Shown here: positions 28,889 through 37,544 of the stretch, piece by piece
Layout: each line of letters starts with the position of its first letter
Numbering within the stretch: position 1 is the first letter of the stretch
Program-made: the position numbers and the translations under genes
Source of the DNA: Mycoplana rhizolycopersici
GTDB lineage: Bacteria > Pseudomonadota > Alphaproteobacteria > Rhizobiales > Rhizobiaceae
Assembly (NCBI RefSeq): GCF_013378445.1
Contig: NZ_JABXYK010000014.1
Span: 61,675-125,674 of the forward strand
Length of the DNA stretch: 64,000 nucleotides
Direction: 5' to 3'
The notes under the pieces: model-generated
Databases searched by the model: none
The model's input: only the letters and a program-made list of their open reading frames with translations
Told to the model about the DNA's origin: nothing

Positions 28889-29644
28889 ATGCCCGCCTTC
28901 GACCGCCTCTTCGACGATGCCGCCTTCGCCGGCTTCTACGACCTCGACAACGGCTGGGGCGACGATCTCGACTATTGCGCGGGCCTCGCCCGGGACGCGA
29001 CATCGGTGCTCGATCTCGGCTGCGGCACCGGCGCGCTGGCGGTCTCCCTCGGCGCAACCCACCGGGTGACGGGCGTGGATCCGGCCGCTGCCATGCTGGA
29101 CATCGCCCGCGCCAAGCCCGGTGCGCAATCGGTCCGTTTCGTCGAGGGCGACGCGCGCACCATCCGGCTCGGCGAGACCTTCGATCTCGTTGTCATGACC
29201 GGCCACGCCTTCCAGGTGTTCCTCACCGAAGAAGACCAGCGCGCCGCCCTTCGCACGATCGCAGCGCACCTTGCCCCCGAAGGCCGGTTCGTCTTCGATA
29301 CGCGCAACCCGGCCGCGCGCGAATGGCTGGAATGGGTGCCCGAGCCCTCGCTGCGCGTGCTCGACGATCCCCGTTTCGGCAAGGTGCGCGCCTGGAACGA
29401 CATGACCCACGACGAAAGCACCGGCATCGTCGCCTACGAGACGCATTATGTTGCCAAGGCCGGCGGCAAGCATCTCTCCACCACCTCGAGGATCCTGTTC
29501 ACGGACAAGGCGAAGATCGAGGCGATGCTTTTGGAATGCGGCCTGCGCGCCGAACGCTTCGCCGGCGACTGGCAGGGCGGCGAATGGACGGCCGATGCCA
29601 AAGAGATCATCCCGATCGGCACGCTGGCCGCGGCAGCGCCCTGA
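28889..29644 (+). CDS. Class I SAM-dependent methyltransferase
   Basis: 251 residues. Motif I VLDLGCGTG lies at 40-48, the acidic residue after strand 2 is in VTGVDPAAAML, and the post-motif FDLVVMTGHAFQVF is followed by LAPEGRFVFDTRNP. Substrate unknown. It is a single gene between a terminator and a 138-bp gap. Confidence 0.85.
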   Translation: MPAFDRLFDDAAFAGFYDLDNGWGDDLDYCAGLARDATSVLDLGCGTGALAVSLGATHRVTGVDPAAAMLDIARAKPGAQSVRFVEGDARTIRLGETFDLVVMTGHAFQVFLTEEDQRAALRTIAAHLAPEGRFVFDTRNPAAREWLEWVPEPSLRVLDDPRFGKVRAWNDMTHDESTGIVAYETHYVAKAGGKHLSTTSRILFTDKAKIEAMLLECGLRAERFAGDWQGGEWTADAKEIIPIGTLAAAAP

Positions 29645-29781
29645 CCGCGACCGCATCTCCATGACGGTTCGCGGTCATCTTTCGTTAAAATTTTAGAATA
29701 TCATTTCATTCTGCAATAAGCGCCTTTCTTAAGCCGCCGGCAACGCCTGAAGCGCGATGATCGGGCGATGCTGGAGGGCGT

Positions 29782-30111
29782 ATGATGCACCCGAAATTTG
29801 CCGAGCAAAGGCAGGGCGACCGGCGTCGCAACCTGCCGCTTGTGTCAGCCATTCCCGGCCTGATCCTCGTCGGGGCCGTTTTCGTCGCTTTCGACACGTT
29901 AAGCGACGCAGGTCTCGTCGCCGCCTTCCGGGCGGCGGTGCAGAACTGCCAGGTCAAGGGCAACATCGACCTCGCCGACGGCACGCGCACCTACTACCTG
30001 CCCGGCGAAGACCGCTACACCGCAATCCGCATCCACCCCGCCGAGGGCGAGCGCTGGTTCTGCAGCGAGGAGCAGGCGGCCGCCGCGGGGTGGCGGAAGG
30101 CGGGGCGGTAG
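29782..30111 (+). CDS. Membrane-anchored sunset/ExoI-like domain protein
   Basis: 109 residues with one N-terminal helix (LPLVSAIPGLILVGAVFVAF). The small C-terminal domain (NCQVKGNID, TYYLPGEDRY, GERWFCSEEQAAAAGWRKA) is the module found at the C-terminus of rhizobial ExoI-like and thermonuclease-like proteins. Here it stands alone, without a nuclease domain. Periplasmic location is likely. Confidence 0.65.
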   Translation: MMHPKFAEQRQGDRRRNLPLVSAIPGLILVGAVFVAFDTLSDAGLVAAFRAAVQNCQVKGNIDLADGTRTYYLPGEDRYTAIRIHPAEGERWFCSEEQAAAAGWRKAGR

Positions 30112-30162
30112 TTACAGAATACCGGTACCAACTATAACCAATACCGCTGTGGCGACATCGGC

Positions 30163-30372
30163 TCAATGTCGCAGCGCACCCTGCTTGCCCCCAAGCCTGT
30201 AAGGCCACAACGCCCCCAGTAGGCATACTACACTAAGCAAGAGAGCCATGGCGTTCCACACACTCTGATCACTGAATCGGCTCGGCAGGCTCGTCCATAA
30301 ACTGACCATGCCGGCAACGCTCGTAGCTATGTTGAGAAGCGTAAGGAATGTGTCCTCTTTGAGAAACTTCAC
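30163..30372 (-). CDS. Possible small two-helix membrane protein
   Basis: 69 residues from GTG 30372, with two hydrophobic stretches (LLNIATSVAGMVSLWTSL and AMALLLSVVCLLGALWPYRL) and a basic tail. The ribosome binding site is weak. The composition is less GC-rich than the genes before it, marking the start of the accessory region. Confidence 0.4.
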   Translation of the reverse strand: MKFLKEDTFLTLLNIATSVAGMVSLWTSLPSRFSDQSVWNAMALLLSVVCLLGALWPYRLGGKQGALRH

Positions 30373-30553
30373 TCGTAAAAATCTTGGGTACTTCGTAGCA
30401 GAAGAGCACTAATTCTCTCTCGAAGAGAGTTTTTAAATTATTGTCTTTATGCAATTCTTCGTTGTCGAGTTCTTGCGCGCAAACGTTAGTTTTGCTGGCG
30501 CGATTCTTGAATATTGAATTGCAGGTGTTCGTATCGATAACGACCGAGGCTTC

Positions 30554-31441
30554 ATGAGTGGTTCAATCAAAACTGGCTTACATCACTGGTGGCCAAAAGG
30601 ACTGTCTACCTTTTGGGTTGGGGACGACGACTGTGTCACCCGTATCACCCCGGAGGGAAAAGAGTTTAGATCCCCCCCGGCACAGTTTGGAGGCATCACT
30701 AACGGCCATGCAGTTAAGCTGGATGGCCCGTGGTCCTTCTCATTCGAGGCCAAGTTTGATGCGGTTGACTCTCGGCTCCCATATTTAGTTAATGACCTAC
30801 TAAAATACGAAGCAAGGCGATCGTCTGCTGCGCAACCATTAGCGGAGCGCCTGCAAGCTCACCGCATTCCAAATCAATTCATGGAGGAGATGGGAAAAAC
30901 CCTTGCATCGTTGATCGTTCGCAGCCCAAGCCATCGAAACAAGGTAGCAAAAACCACAGAATACTATCAGGGGAGGATGGGTTTTTCCGAGCCAAAGGCC
31001 GACAAAAACCTAATTAACATGAACCTTTCCAACAAAATGGAATTTATATCCAGAAATTTTAATGGCGGCAAATATGTCATTGCATTTTCTGACGAGGCGG
31101 AATTTATCTTCGGCGATGGCTTTTACACGAACATGTCTAATGAGCATGCCTTGGGACACCGGAAGACGGTTCTTCCGGCCACCCCCATCATGACCGTAAT
31201 TTATACCCGCCCAACACAATATTTCACAGAACCACGATTAATGACAATTCGCCTTGAGAAGGAGGAAGTTTTGCGTTTTAATGAACTTATTCAGGTTTAT
31301 TCAAAGGATCAGTTATTCTATCGAAGCCAGCGACCTAATCTTAATGACGCCTTTAAACGTGCTGAGTTTCTTGAATTTCGATACCATAATGTTCCTTGGC
31401 TGGATAAGTTCCTGGAAAGCGTCCATCGATGCCGACTGTAA
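30554..31441 (+). CDS. DUF4238-like protein
   Basis: 295 residues with an N-terminal LHHWWPKGLSTFW motif resembling the HH-x-x-P start of DUF4238 proteins. The C-terminal half has the same layout (YVIAFSDEAEFIFGDG, then VLPATPIMTVIYT and a Leu-x-x-Asn/Glu-rich helix). Codon use and base content are clearly more AT-rich than the flanking core genes, which suggests transfer. DUF4238 proteins are often found among mobile and defence genes; activity unknown. Confidence 0.55.
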   Translation: MSGSIKTGLHHWWPKGLSTFWVGDDDCVTRITPEGKEFRSPPAQFGGITNGHAVKLDGPWSFSFEAKFDAVDSRLPYLVNDLLKYEARRSSAAQPLAERLQAHRIPNQFMEEMGKTLASLIVRSPSHRNKVAKTTEYYQGRMGFSEPKADKNLINMNLSNKMEFISRNFNGGKYVIAFSDEAEFIFGDGFYTNMSNEHALGHRKTVLPATPIMTVIYTRPTQYFTEPRLMTIRLEKEEVLRFNELIQVYSKDQLFYRSQRPNLNDAFKRAEFLEFRYHNVPWLDKFLESVHRCRL

Positions 31442-32260
31442 GCTGGAACGGGACGGCAGTACGGCTCTCATAGGCAAGCGGCCCCGATGAGGCGAAATTA
31501 TACACTGGAACGGCGTTCCGCTTTCAAAGCTTCAACATATTCCATCTAATTTACTTCATTGCAAAATAGAGAACTGGCTGGCCTTCTTGCAACACTATCG
31601 AACTCTTTGTGTTGCTCCGCCGCCTGAGTTCCTCTCTCTGATTAAGGAATTCGAAGAGATGAATGACAGATGGCCTAGTGGCGAAACTGAGCCCGATTCC
31701 TGAGCCGGATGACAATATACTTCCACCTCTGCGAAGGCAGGTGGTACTCCACCTTGGATGGAGACGCGCGCCGCGGAACTAGCTGGCCGCTGACGACGCC
31801 CAGAACCTCGATGCCGGGACGGGGATGGGGCTTGCTCGCATCCGTCACGGTCGTTGAACTGCCAGTCCGACTCCAAAAACGCGGCAGCGCCATCGGCGGA
31901 CCCCCGCAGATGGTCAACGGCCGAGCCGAGCCTTGCGATTATGGCTGTGCGTCGGCACAAATGCGCCGGGCCAGTCGTCATCTCGACGAAATCGAAATGA
32001 TCGGCACCAGTCGCCGCAATGGTAACGTGCACGACGTGTTGATGGGCCTGTTCGAACCGGAGACATCGCGCCGCTGGCATGATCCCTATCTTCGGGCCCC
32101 GCCGATGATCGCAACGCTCGTGAAGGTCACGATTTCGACGAACTCCCCCCATTTCCCTCCCGTGACGCGATTCCCTGCATATTGTGTGGGCGCTGCTTCA
32201 GTCGTGAGGCTTTGACCGTGGTCCGTGTAGCAGACGCCAGGGCGATCTCTCTTAGTAAGG
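31442..32260. other. Stretch without a convincing gene
   Basis: Frames are open on both strands at 31.6-32.2 kb but none has consistent protein character. The minus strand shows protein-like pieces in two different frames (TGADHFDFVEMTTGPAHLC and VLGVVSGQLVPRRA), which suggests a decayed gene of roughly 500 bp. Confidence 0.4.
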
Positions 32261-32536
32261 TCACATGGAGCTTTTGGTTAACTCGTGCTGGCCAGCTTTG
32301 CTCGCCTGCGAGTTATCGATCAGCCCCCAGCCTAGCCCACTGGCTGGTCGAACGAACATGATACCGTGGTCCTCATAACAGGTCTGAAGCAAGATCGAGG
32401 CACGCGTCCGATCCAGCTCACCTGTCTCGAGGCGCTGAATCGTTCGCCGAGAGATTCCTGCCGCTTGGGCAGCTTCCACTTGTTTCAAGCCGAGCAACTC
32501 ACGTGCGGCGCGGAGGACATTGGGCGGTGCGATCAT
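32261..32536 (-). CDS. XRE-family helix-turn-helix regulator
   Basis: 91 residues. The domain covers residues 5-60: LRAARELLGLKQVEAAQAAGISRRTIQRLETGE is a textbook Cro/CI helix-turn-helix. The tail may bind a partner. It is divergent from the DUF6634-like and protease genes across 177 bp, so it likely represses them and itself. Confidence 0.85.
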   Translation of the reverse strand: MIAPPNVLRAARELLGLKQVEAAQAAGISRRTIQRLETGELDRTRASILLQTCYEDHGIMFVRPASGLGWGLIDNSQASKAGQHELTKSSM

Positions 32537-32713
32537 TCTTGTCAGATTGCACGTGTCGGGAGGTGGAGCAATCTTTCATCACTTGAGATCGCCTCCTTGG
32601 ACGGGAAATCCAAGGATTCAAAAAAATGAACGACGCCCAAGGCGCCGGTGATGACGCCCATTCACATCTGTGCTACAGCGCCCCCCGAACGCTAACCACG
32701 AGGGAATGGATCC

Positions 32714-33013
32714 TTGACCTTTCGATTCGACAGCCCGGCCACAGCCCGGCGATTGTTTGACGATCTCACACAGCTTGATGACGGCACATTGGATGTATCC
32801 GCTGTCCTTGCCGATGCCCCGACGCTGAGCGACCACAAACTTGTCCTCGGTTGGGCCCACGCTCTCAGCGGAGTGGTTCATGGCCATCCCCGTCTGCCCG
32901 ACGGGAACAAGGTTGTCACGAGCCAACTCTTCTTCCTTGATCCGCAACTCGGGCTCGCGCTGACCATGAACCGCTGGTACCGGCTGGGTGGCTCCGGGCA
33001 TGGGGGGCACTGA
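32714..33013 (+). CDS. DUF6634-like small protein
   Basis: 99 residues starting at TTG 32714 (GAGGGA nine bases upstream). The C-terminal half (GHPRLPDGNKVVTSQLFFLDP, MNRWYRLG) matches my memory of DUF6634, a family of small proteins in alphaproteobacteria with no known function. Its stop overlaps the next start (TGATG), so it is translated with the FtsH-like protease. It may be an adaptor or inhibitor of that protease; that is inference. Confidence 0.6.
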   Translation: MTFRFDSPATARRLFDDLTQLDDGTLDVSAVLADAPTLSDHKLVLGWAHALSGVVHGHPRLPDGNKVVTSQLFFLDPQLGLALTMNRWYRLGGSGHGGH

Positions 33014-35085
33014 TGAGAAGGAGAGACACCCGCGACCGCTTCCGCAGGCTGGTCAAGGATCCGTCCAGATACCTCGCCTACCGGGGGCTGCGCACAGCGT
33101 TGATAGTAGCCGGCCAACCGCGTTCGGTTTCCGGTGGGTTCGTGATCTTCGTGGTTCCTGCGGGATATCGCGCGCAGGACTATGAGCTCGCCGCCCATGA
33201 CCTCATTGGCGCCGATCGCGAGGAGTGGGCGCCGCAAGCTGAGATACGCCTTGCCAATCCCCCCAAGAGGAAGAACAAGCCACACGAGGTCATAACGGTG
33301 TTCGGCCTTCACGGGCTGGCGGTCCTGATCGCCCGTAACGTCGATGAGGTTCCGAAGGACGTCCGCTTCGCTGCCTTGGCGCTAATGTTCGTGGAGCCTC
33401 CGTCCGCATCGCACATTCATGCTACGCGCCGTCTTTTCGGAAGGCCTCCGATTTCCGAAGAGCATGCTCTGTTGCTCGGCAGTAAATCGCAGAGCATCGT
33501 GGTTGCGGCAATTCACAAAAGGGATTTCGGAAATCGGGAGGTTGCCGTACTGGACGATCTGGAACGCCCGGACATAGCAGGCCCGAGCCTCTTCGAGCTG
33601 CCGGGATACGAAGAAGCGAAGATCTGGGCCGCAAGCCTTCGTTCGGACGTCGCGCGGTGGCGAGGAGACGCGTTACCGTGGCAGCAGGTCCGCAGCAGCG
33701 CGCTTCTCTCCGGCCCTCCGGGTACAGGCAAGACGTTCTTTGCATCCGCACTTGCGAAAGCATTGGGCATGAGGCTCATCAGCACGACCGTCGGAGAATG
33801 GCAGTCGGCGGGACATCTCGATGACACCCTGCAGGCGATGAAGAGCTGCTTCGAGGATGCGAACGATGGTAGAGGCGCTGTCCTCTTCATTGACGAAATC
33901 GACAGCATCGGCACGCGATCGGCCAAGTCGGATGGCGACAGCAACAATCGATACTGGCGGATCGTGCTGAACGATTTTCTGAGCCTTCTATCCAGTCTTG
34001 GCGAGGGCGTCATTGTGATTGGCGCCACGAACTATCCGGAGTGCATCGACCCGGCAGTCAAGCGTGCCGGTCGGCTGGAACAGCATTTCAAGCTGACGCT
34101 TCCGGACAAAGTCACACGAGCCGAGATCCTGAACTACCACGTGGATGGAAGTGTGCCCCTTGAATCCTTGGCGGAGATAACCGACGATCTGGACGGCAAG
34201 TCCGGTTCTGATTTGGAGCAGCTCGTGCGCGATGCACGAAGAAGCGCACGAGCCGAAGATCGAGAGCTGGAGCTCCGGGATCTGAGGGGCCAGCTTCCGG
34301 ATAGGATTCGTTATACGCCGGAAGTGGTCCTCCGGCTCGCCGTCCATGAGGCCGGTCATGCGTTGCTCGCGCTCGCGACCGGGTACGCGACGAGTGCCAC
34401 GATCGAGGTCAAGGACTCCTTTGACGCATCGGCTACGGCATACCTTGGCGGACTGACTTCCTACGAGCTGACGGAAGACCATCTCCCCACGGAGACGAGT
34501 CTCCGCAATCGCATCGCGGTGACCATGGCCGGCATGGCGGCAGAGGCAGTGGTGTTCGGTGATCGGTCAGCCGGATCAGGCGGCGTGATTGGCAGTGATG
34601 TCGAGCGGGCTTCATCGATAGCTCGGCGTATGGTCGGCAGCTACGGACTCGGCTCGAAGCCGGTCTTTGTCGCCCCGGTTGAGGAACTGGCCGAGAAAGG
34701 ATTGCCTGAATGGCTCGAGAGGGAAGCGAATGAGATAGTCTGGGCGCAATATGATCGAGCCTTTGCAATGCTCGCCGAGGAGCCCGATCGCGTAGTCGCC
34801 CTGGCTACGGAGGCGGTCAACCATCGTTCCGTAAAGATCGAACGCGGGGGACCCCGCGACAGCGCACTACCGATATGGGAGCTTGGCATGCCACAAGATG
34901 GAAAGAACGATGCAAGCAAAGCCGGCGACATTGGGCCGATCGGGGAGAGAAGAGACGTCAACGAAGCGTTTGGCGAGGCGTTGTCAAAGGAGGGATTCAA
35001 GCCGGCCAAAGTCGGACGCAAGATCGTGTCCCAGGGGAAACGCCGAGAAACACTGAAGAAGTGGAATACTAAGAAGCCGGACTAG
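33013..35085 (+). CDS. Soluble FtsH-like AAA+ zinc metalloprotease
   Basis: 690 residues. Residues 1-190 are an N-terminal domain with no transmembrane helices. The AAA+ module has Walker A GPPGTGKT (234-241), Walker B LFIDEID (291-297) and sensor GATN (337-340). The M41 peptidase domain has the zinc site HEAGH (445-449) and a likely third ligand Asp529 in GSDVERASSIARRMV. All catalytic residues are present. Unlike housekeeping FtsH it lacks membrane anchors and has a different N-terminus and a basic tail. Such proteins sit in mobile and accessory regions; a defence role fits the neighbours (XRE, Shedu). Confidence 0.8.
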   Translation: MRRRDTRDRFRRLVKDPSRYLAYRGLRTALIVAGQPRSVSGGFVIFVVPAGYRAQDYELAAHDLIGADREEWAPQAEIRLANPPKRKNKPHEVITVFGLHGLAVLIARNVDEVPKDVRFAALALMFVEPPSASHIHATRRLFGRPPISEEHALLLGSKSQSIVVAAIHKRDFGNREVAVLDDLERPDIAGPSLFELPGYEEAKIWAASLRSDVARWRGDALPWQQVRSSALLSGPPGTGKTFFASALAKALGMRLISTTVGEWQSAGHLDDTLQAMKSCFEDANDGRGAVLFIDEIDSIGTRSAKSDGDSNNRYWRIVLNDFLSLLSSLGEGVIVIGATNYPECIDPAVKRAGRLEQHFKLTLPDKVTRAEILNYHVDGSVPLESLAEITDDLDGKSGSDLEQLVRDARRSARAEDRELELRDLRGQLPDRIRYTPEVVLRLAVHEAGHALLALATGYATSATIEVKDSFDASATAYLGGLTSYELTEDHLPTETSLRNRIAVTMAGMAAEAVVFGDRSAGSGGVIGSDVERASSIARRMVGSYGLGSKPVFVAPVEELAEKGLPEWLEREANEIVWAQYDRAFAMLAEEPDRVVALATEAVNHRSVKIERGGPRDSALPIWELGMPQDGKNDASKAGDIGPIGERRDVNEAFGEALSKEGFKPAKVGRKIVSQGKRRETLKKWNTKKPD

Positions 35086-35419
35086 CTTCGGAGCGCTGTT
35101 GCGAATCCATTGCCGGTCCGAAGGATTCGTGCAGTAAGGCTAGTCCAATGTCAGTCAGATGGGTGCCGGTTTGCGGAGGCTGGGCCGATTTTCCGACCAA
35201 GAAGGCAACGAATACCTCCCCCGGTCGGCATGAGCCCGTCGGCATCCCATCACAGTTTAGCACTCGATATCGTTGAAAACCCGCCAAGCGGCATCGCGCA
35301 CCCCGCACGGAGCGCTGGCCGATTTGGGGCCGTTTCCAGACCGGCAGGTTTCGGGCTGAGGGGCTGGTGAAGCAGACGTTCACCGCCAACTCTCCGCCAA
35401 TCCGCCAGGGTGATGACGC
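35086..35419. other. Gap between convergent protease and 684-residue genes
   Basis: No supported gene. A minus-strand frame (35069-35389) has a protein-like end (GEVFVAFLVGKSAQPPQTG, LTDIGLALLHESFG) but an implausible start. It may be the remnant of a small gene. Confidence 0.4.
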
Positions 35420-37474
35420 TCAAGTCTGTAAGATGCTCGGGTCTCGGTAGAACGGCACTCGGATCCAGCATTCTCGACCGGCGTATCTCCACACATCGTA
35501 AAAAAGACCGTCTGGCCCGAACTCGAGCATGCAACCCTCCGTGCGAGAAGGATTGAGAATCTCCAGCACCTCTGAACCCAGATCCTGCCCGGCCAAAGCT
35601 CTGCTTCCGACGTGGAAGCCGATGTGAGGCGCCATGATGTAGGGTTCATCCATAGTGCCCGAACCCGTATAATCCCGGCCCGCAACGAGCGCGCAGCCAT
35701 CCCAGCCCCACGACCAGCGCGAACTGCCCACGACAGAAGCGACCGGACCAAGCTCGGCACCATGTCGCAGTCGTATTGTCTGCGCGACACTGGCCGCTGC
35801 TGTCCGGATTTCCTCGGCGATCAGCTTACCCAATATAAGCAGGCCCTGTGCCCGAGCCCCCCCGACGATATGATCCAGATCATTCGCAATTGGACCGTTT
35901 CGATAAGTGCGCCCGTGCATCACTGCCGAACCAAAATCATACTGCTTTACCCAGAAATCGTCGTCGGAAAACGCTCTGCTCACCACGGTGGAAAGAGATA
36001 TCCGAGCGCGGGGTCGGCCGGTGACCGGATCGAGCGACCAAGATCGTGCCACGCCGCTCGTTGTTGCACCCGTCGTTAGAAACTCGGCTAAGGCGCGGGC
36101 CAATCGGTCCGCAACTTGGGACAAGTGCGGTCCGGCCGCGACATCGAGCGTCATGGTGTCCATGGTCTCGGACAAGACCTTCGGAAGCCACAGCATGACT
36201 GCGTGATTTTCGATCGTGCCGCGCGCAGCCAGCCAGATCCCGATCGGGTTACCCCTGACGAGCTGTCTCACAACCTGGGTTCGGAACGCACGCTGCTTCA
36301 GGTCGGCGGCAGCGATCGCAAGTTCAAGGGATGCGAGGTTGAAGGCCAGCCAGCCGCTTTCGTCGGACCGTTCCGGCGTGCCCGCCGGAAACCGATCATT
36401 GAGTGCTTGCTCCGATCGCCGAGCCGCTGCCATCGATAGAACATCTGTGGAATTGGCACCCGCCCAGATGCGGAAACCTTGGACTCCGCTCTTCATATCC
36501 GGCTCACGCGGCAAGCCGGAAAGAAGCTCGGCGAGCATGGGATCGGACAGATCATTCACAAGAGATTCGTGCCGAAGGCGATCGATCAATTCTTTCGTCT
36601 CAATCGGGTTCACGGGGGATATGGCGTCGAGCGCACGCATCGCGTCCGCTAGGCCGCGATGTTCGAACTGGTCCAATAAATCGCCGCTGCCTAATGTGCC
36701 TCCTGAGAAGGGCGCAGCCGGCGGCGCAACGTGTGCATGCCGAAGTGCGTAGAAGCTCTCATATATGGCAGCCGTCGCCTCAAGAACCGCGCGCGCTGCT
36801 TCCTGCCCCTCCGGATAGATAGCGGCGATGTGACTGCCATAGTTGGGGTGGACAAAGGTATTGAGGGCGCGCTTGGCCCTCAGCGCCCGATCGCTGAGCA
36901 AGTCGACGGGCGCCTTGGGAAAGTCGGTGCCAGCGAGGATGCTCTCGCGGGTAAATTCGCCCATCAACACCCAAGTCGCCAGCATGAAATGCTTGATGCG
37001 GACGGAGTCCGCCTCTTCAGCGGACACCGCTAGGGCGCGCACTTTATTCTGATCAAGATCGAGCGCGTGCAGCCAACTGAGCTCTTCGAGCATCGTGCGG
37101 AGCACCGATGCTGTGAACAGAAGATCTCTCGTCTGCATCGCATCCTGCAGGGCCGCCTCCAAAAGCAGCCAACGCTTCCACCCGCACACCGATGCGTAGG
37201 TCTTGGCGTTCGTCCAAATCACTTCTGCGATCGTCGAGCGGTCATCGATATTGGTCGGCGGCGTCCCATTCGCCCAGTTCCGGCTGGCGAGCGCGACCGG
37301 CCGTATCACCTCTGTGGCGGCTCGGCCGCCATTCCGTGCCGGGACTGACTGAAGACGCAGCCTGAAGTATCCGGATATCTCCCGGGCGAGTTTGTCCGTA
37401 CCGGATTCCGAAAGCCAAGCGGGCATCCATTGCGGGAATAGGTTGCTATCGATCATTGTCGTAGTCTTCTTCAC
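35420..37474 (-). CDS. Unknown 684-residue protein with two HEPN/DUF5677-like halves
   Basis: Mostly alpha-helical and soluble, from GTG 37474 (GGAGAA upstream). The same pattern occurs twice: an Arg-x-x-x-Glu helix (ASVLRTMLEELSWL at 122-135; LAARGTIENHAVMLWL at 415-430), and later a His in a conserved turn (NTFVHPNYGSH at 205-215; YDFGSAVMHGRTY at 512-524). This layout recalls HEPN-like/DUF5677 domains, some of which are RNases. The C-terminal 120 residues form a separate beta-rich part. It has no recognised family and lies between the FtsH-like protease and a Shedu nuclease. Confidence 0.6.
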   Translation of the reverse strand: MKKTTTMIDSNLFPQWMPAWLSESGTDKLAREISGYFRLRLQSVPARNGGRAATEVIRPVALASRNWANGTPPTNIDDRSTIAEVIWTNAKTYASVCGWKRWLLLEAALQDAMQTRDLLFTASVLRTMLEELSWLHALDLDQNKVRALAVSAEEADSVRIKHFMLATWVLMGEFTRESILAGTDFPKAPVDLLSDRALRAKRALNTFVHPNYGSHIAAIYPEGQEAARAVLEATAAIYESFYALRHAHVAPPAAPFSGGTLGSGDLLDQFEHRGLADAMRALDAISPVNPIETKELIDRLRHESLVNDLSDPMLAELLSGLPREPDMKSGVQGFRIWAGANSTDVLSMAAARRSEQALNDRFPAGTPERSDESGWLAFNLASLELAIAAADLKQRAFRTQVVRQLVRGNPIGIWLAARGTIENHAVMLWLPKVLSETMDTMTLDVAAGPHLSQVADRLARALAEFLTTGATTSGVARSWSLDPVTGRPRARISLSTVVSRAFSDDDFWVKQYDFGSAVMHGRTYRNGPIANDLDHIVGGARAQGLLILGKLIAEEIRTAAASVAQTIRLRHGAELGPVASVVGSSRWSWGWDGCALVAGRDYTGSGTMDEPYIMAPHIGFHVGSRALAGQDLGSEVLEILNPSRTEGCMLEFGPDGLFYDVWRYAGRECWIRVPFYRDPSILQT

Positions 37475-37544
37475 AGGTTCTCCGCGCTTTCGGTATCGGG
37501 CAATGCGCGGCTTGGCGCGAAATGGGGCGGAGCGTCATCTGGTA

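Noticed and set aside
31709..32215. 168-codon plus-strand frame
   Set aside because: No ribosome binding site or domain; protein-like pieces lie on the other strand in different frames, so a decayed gene is more likely.
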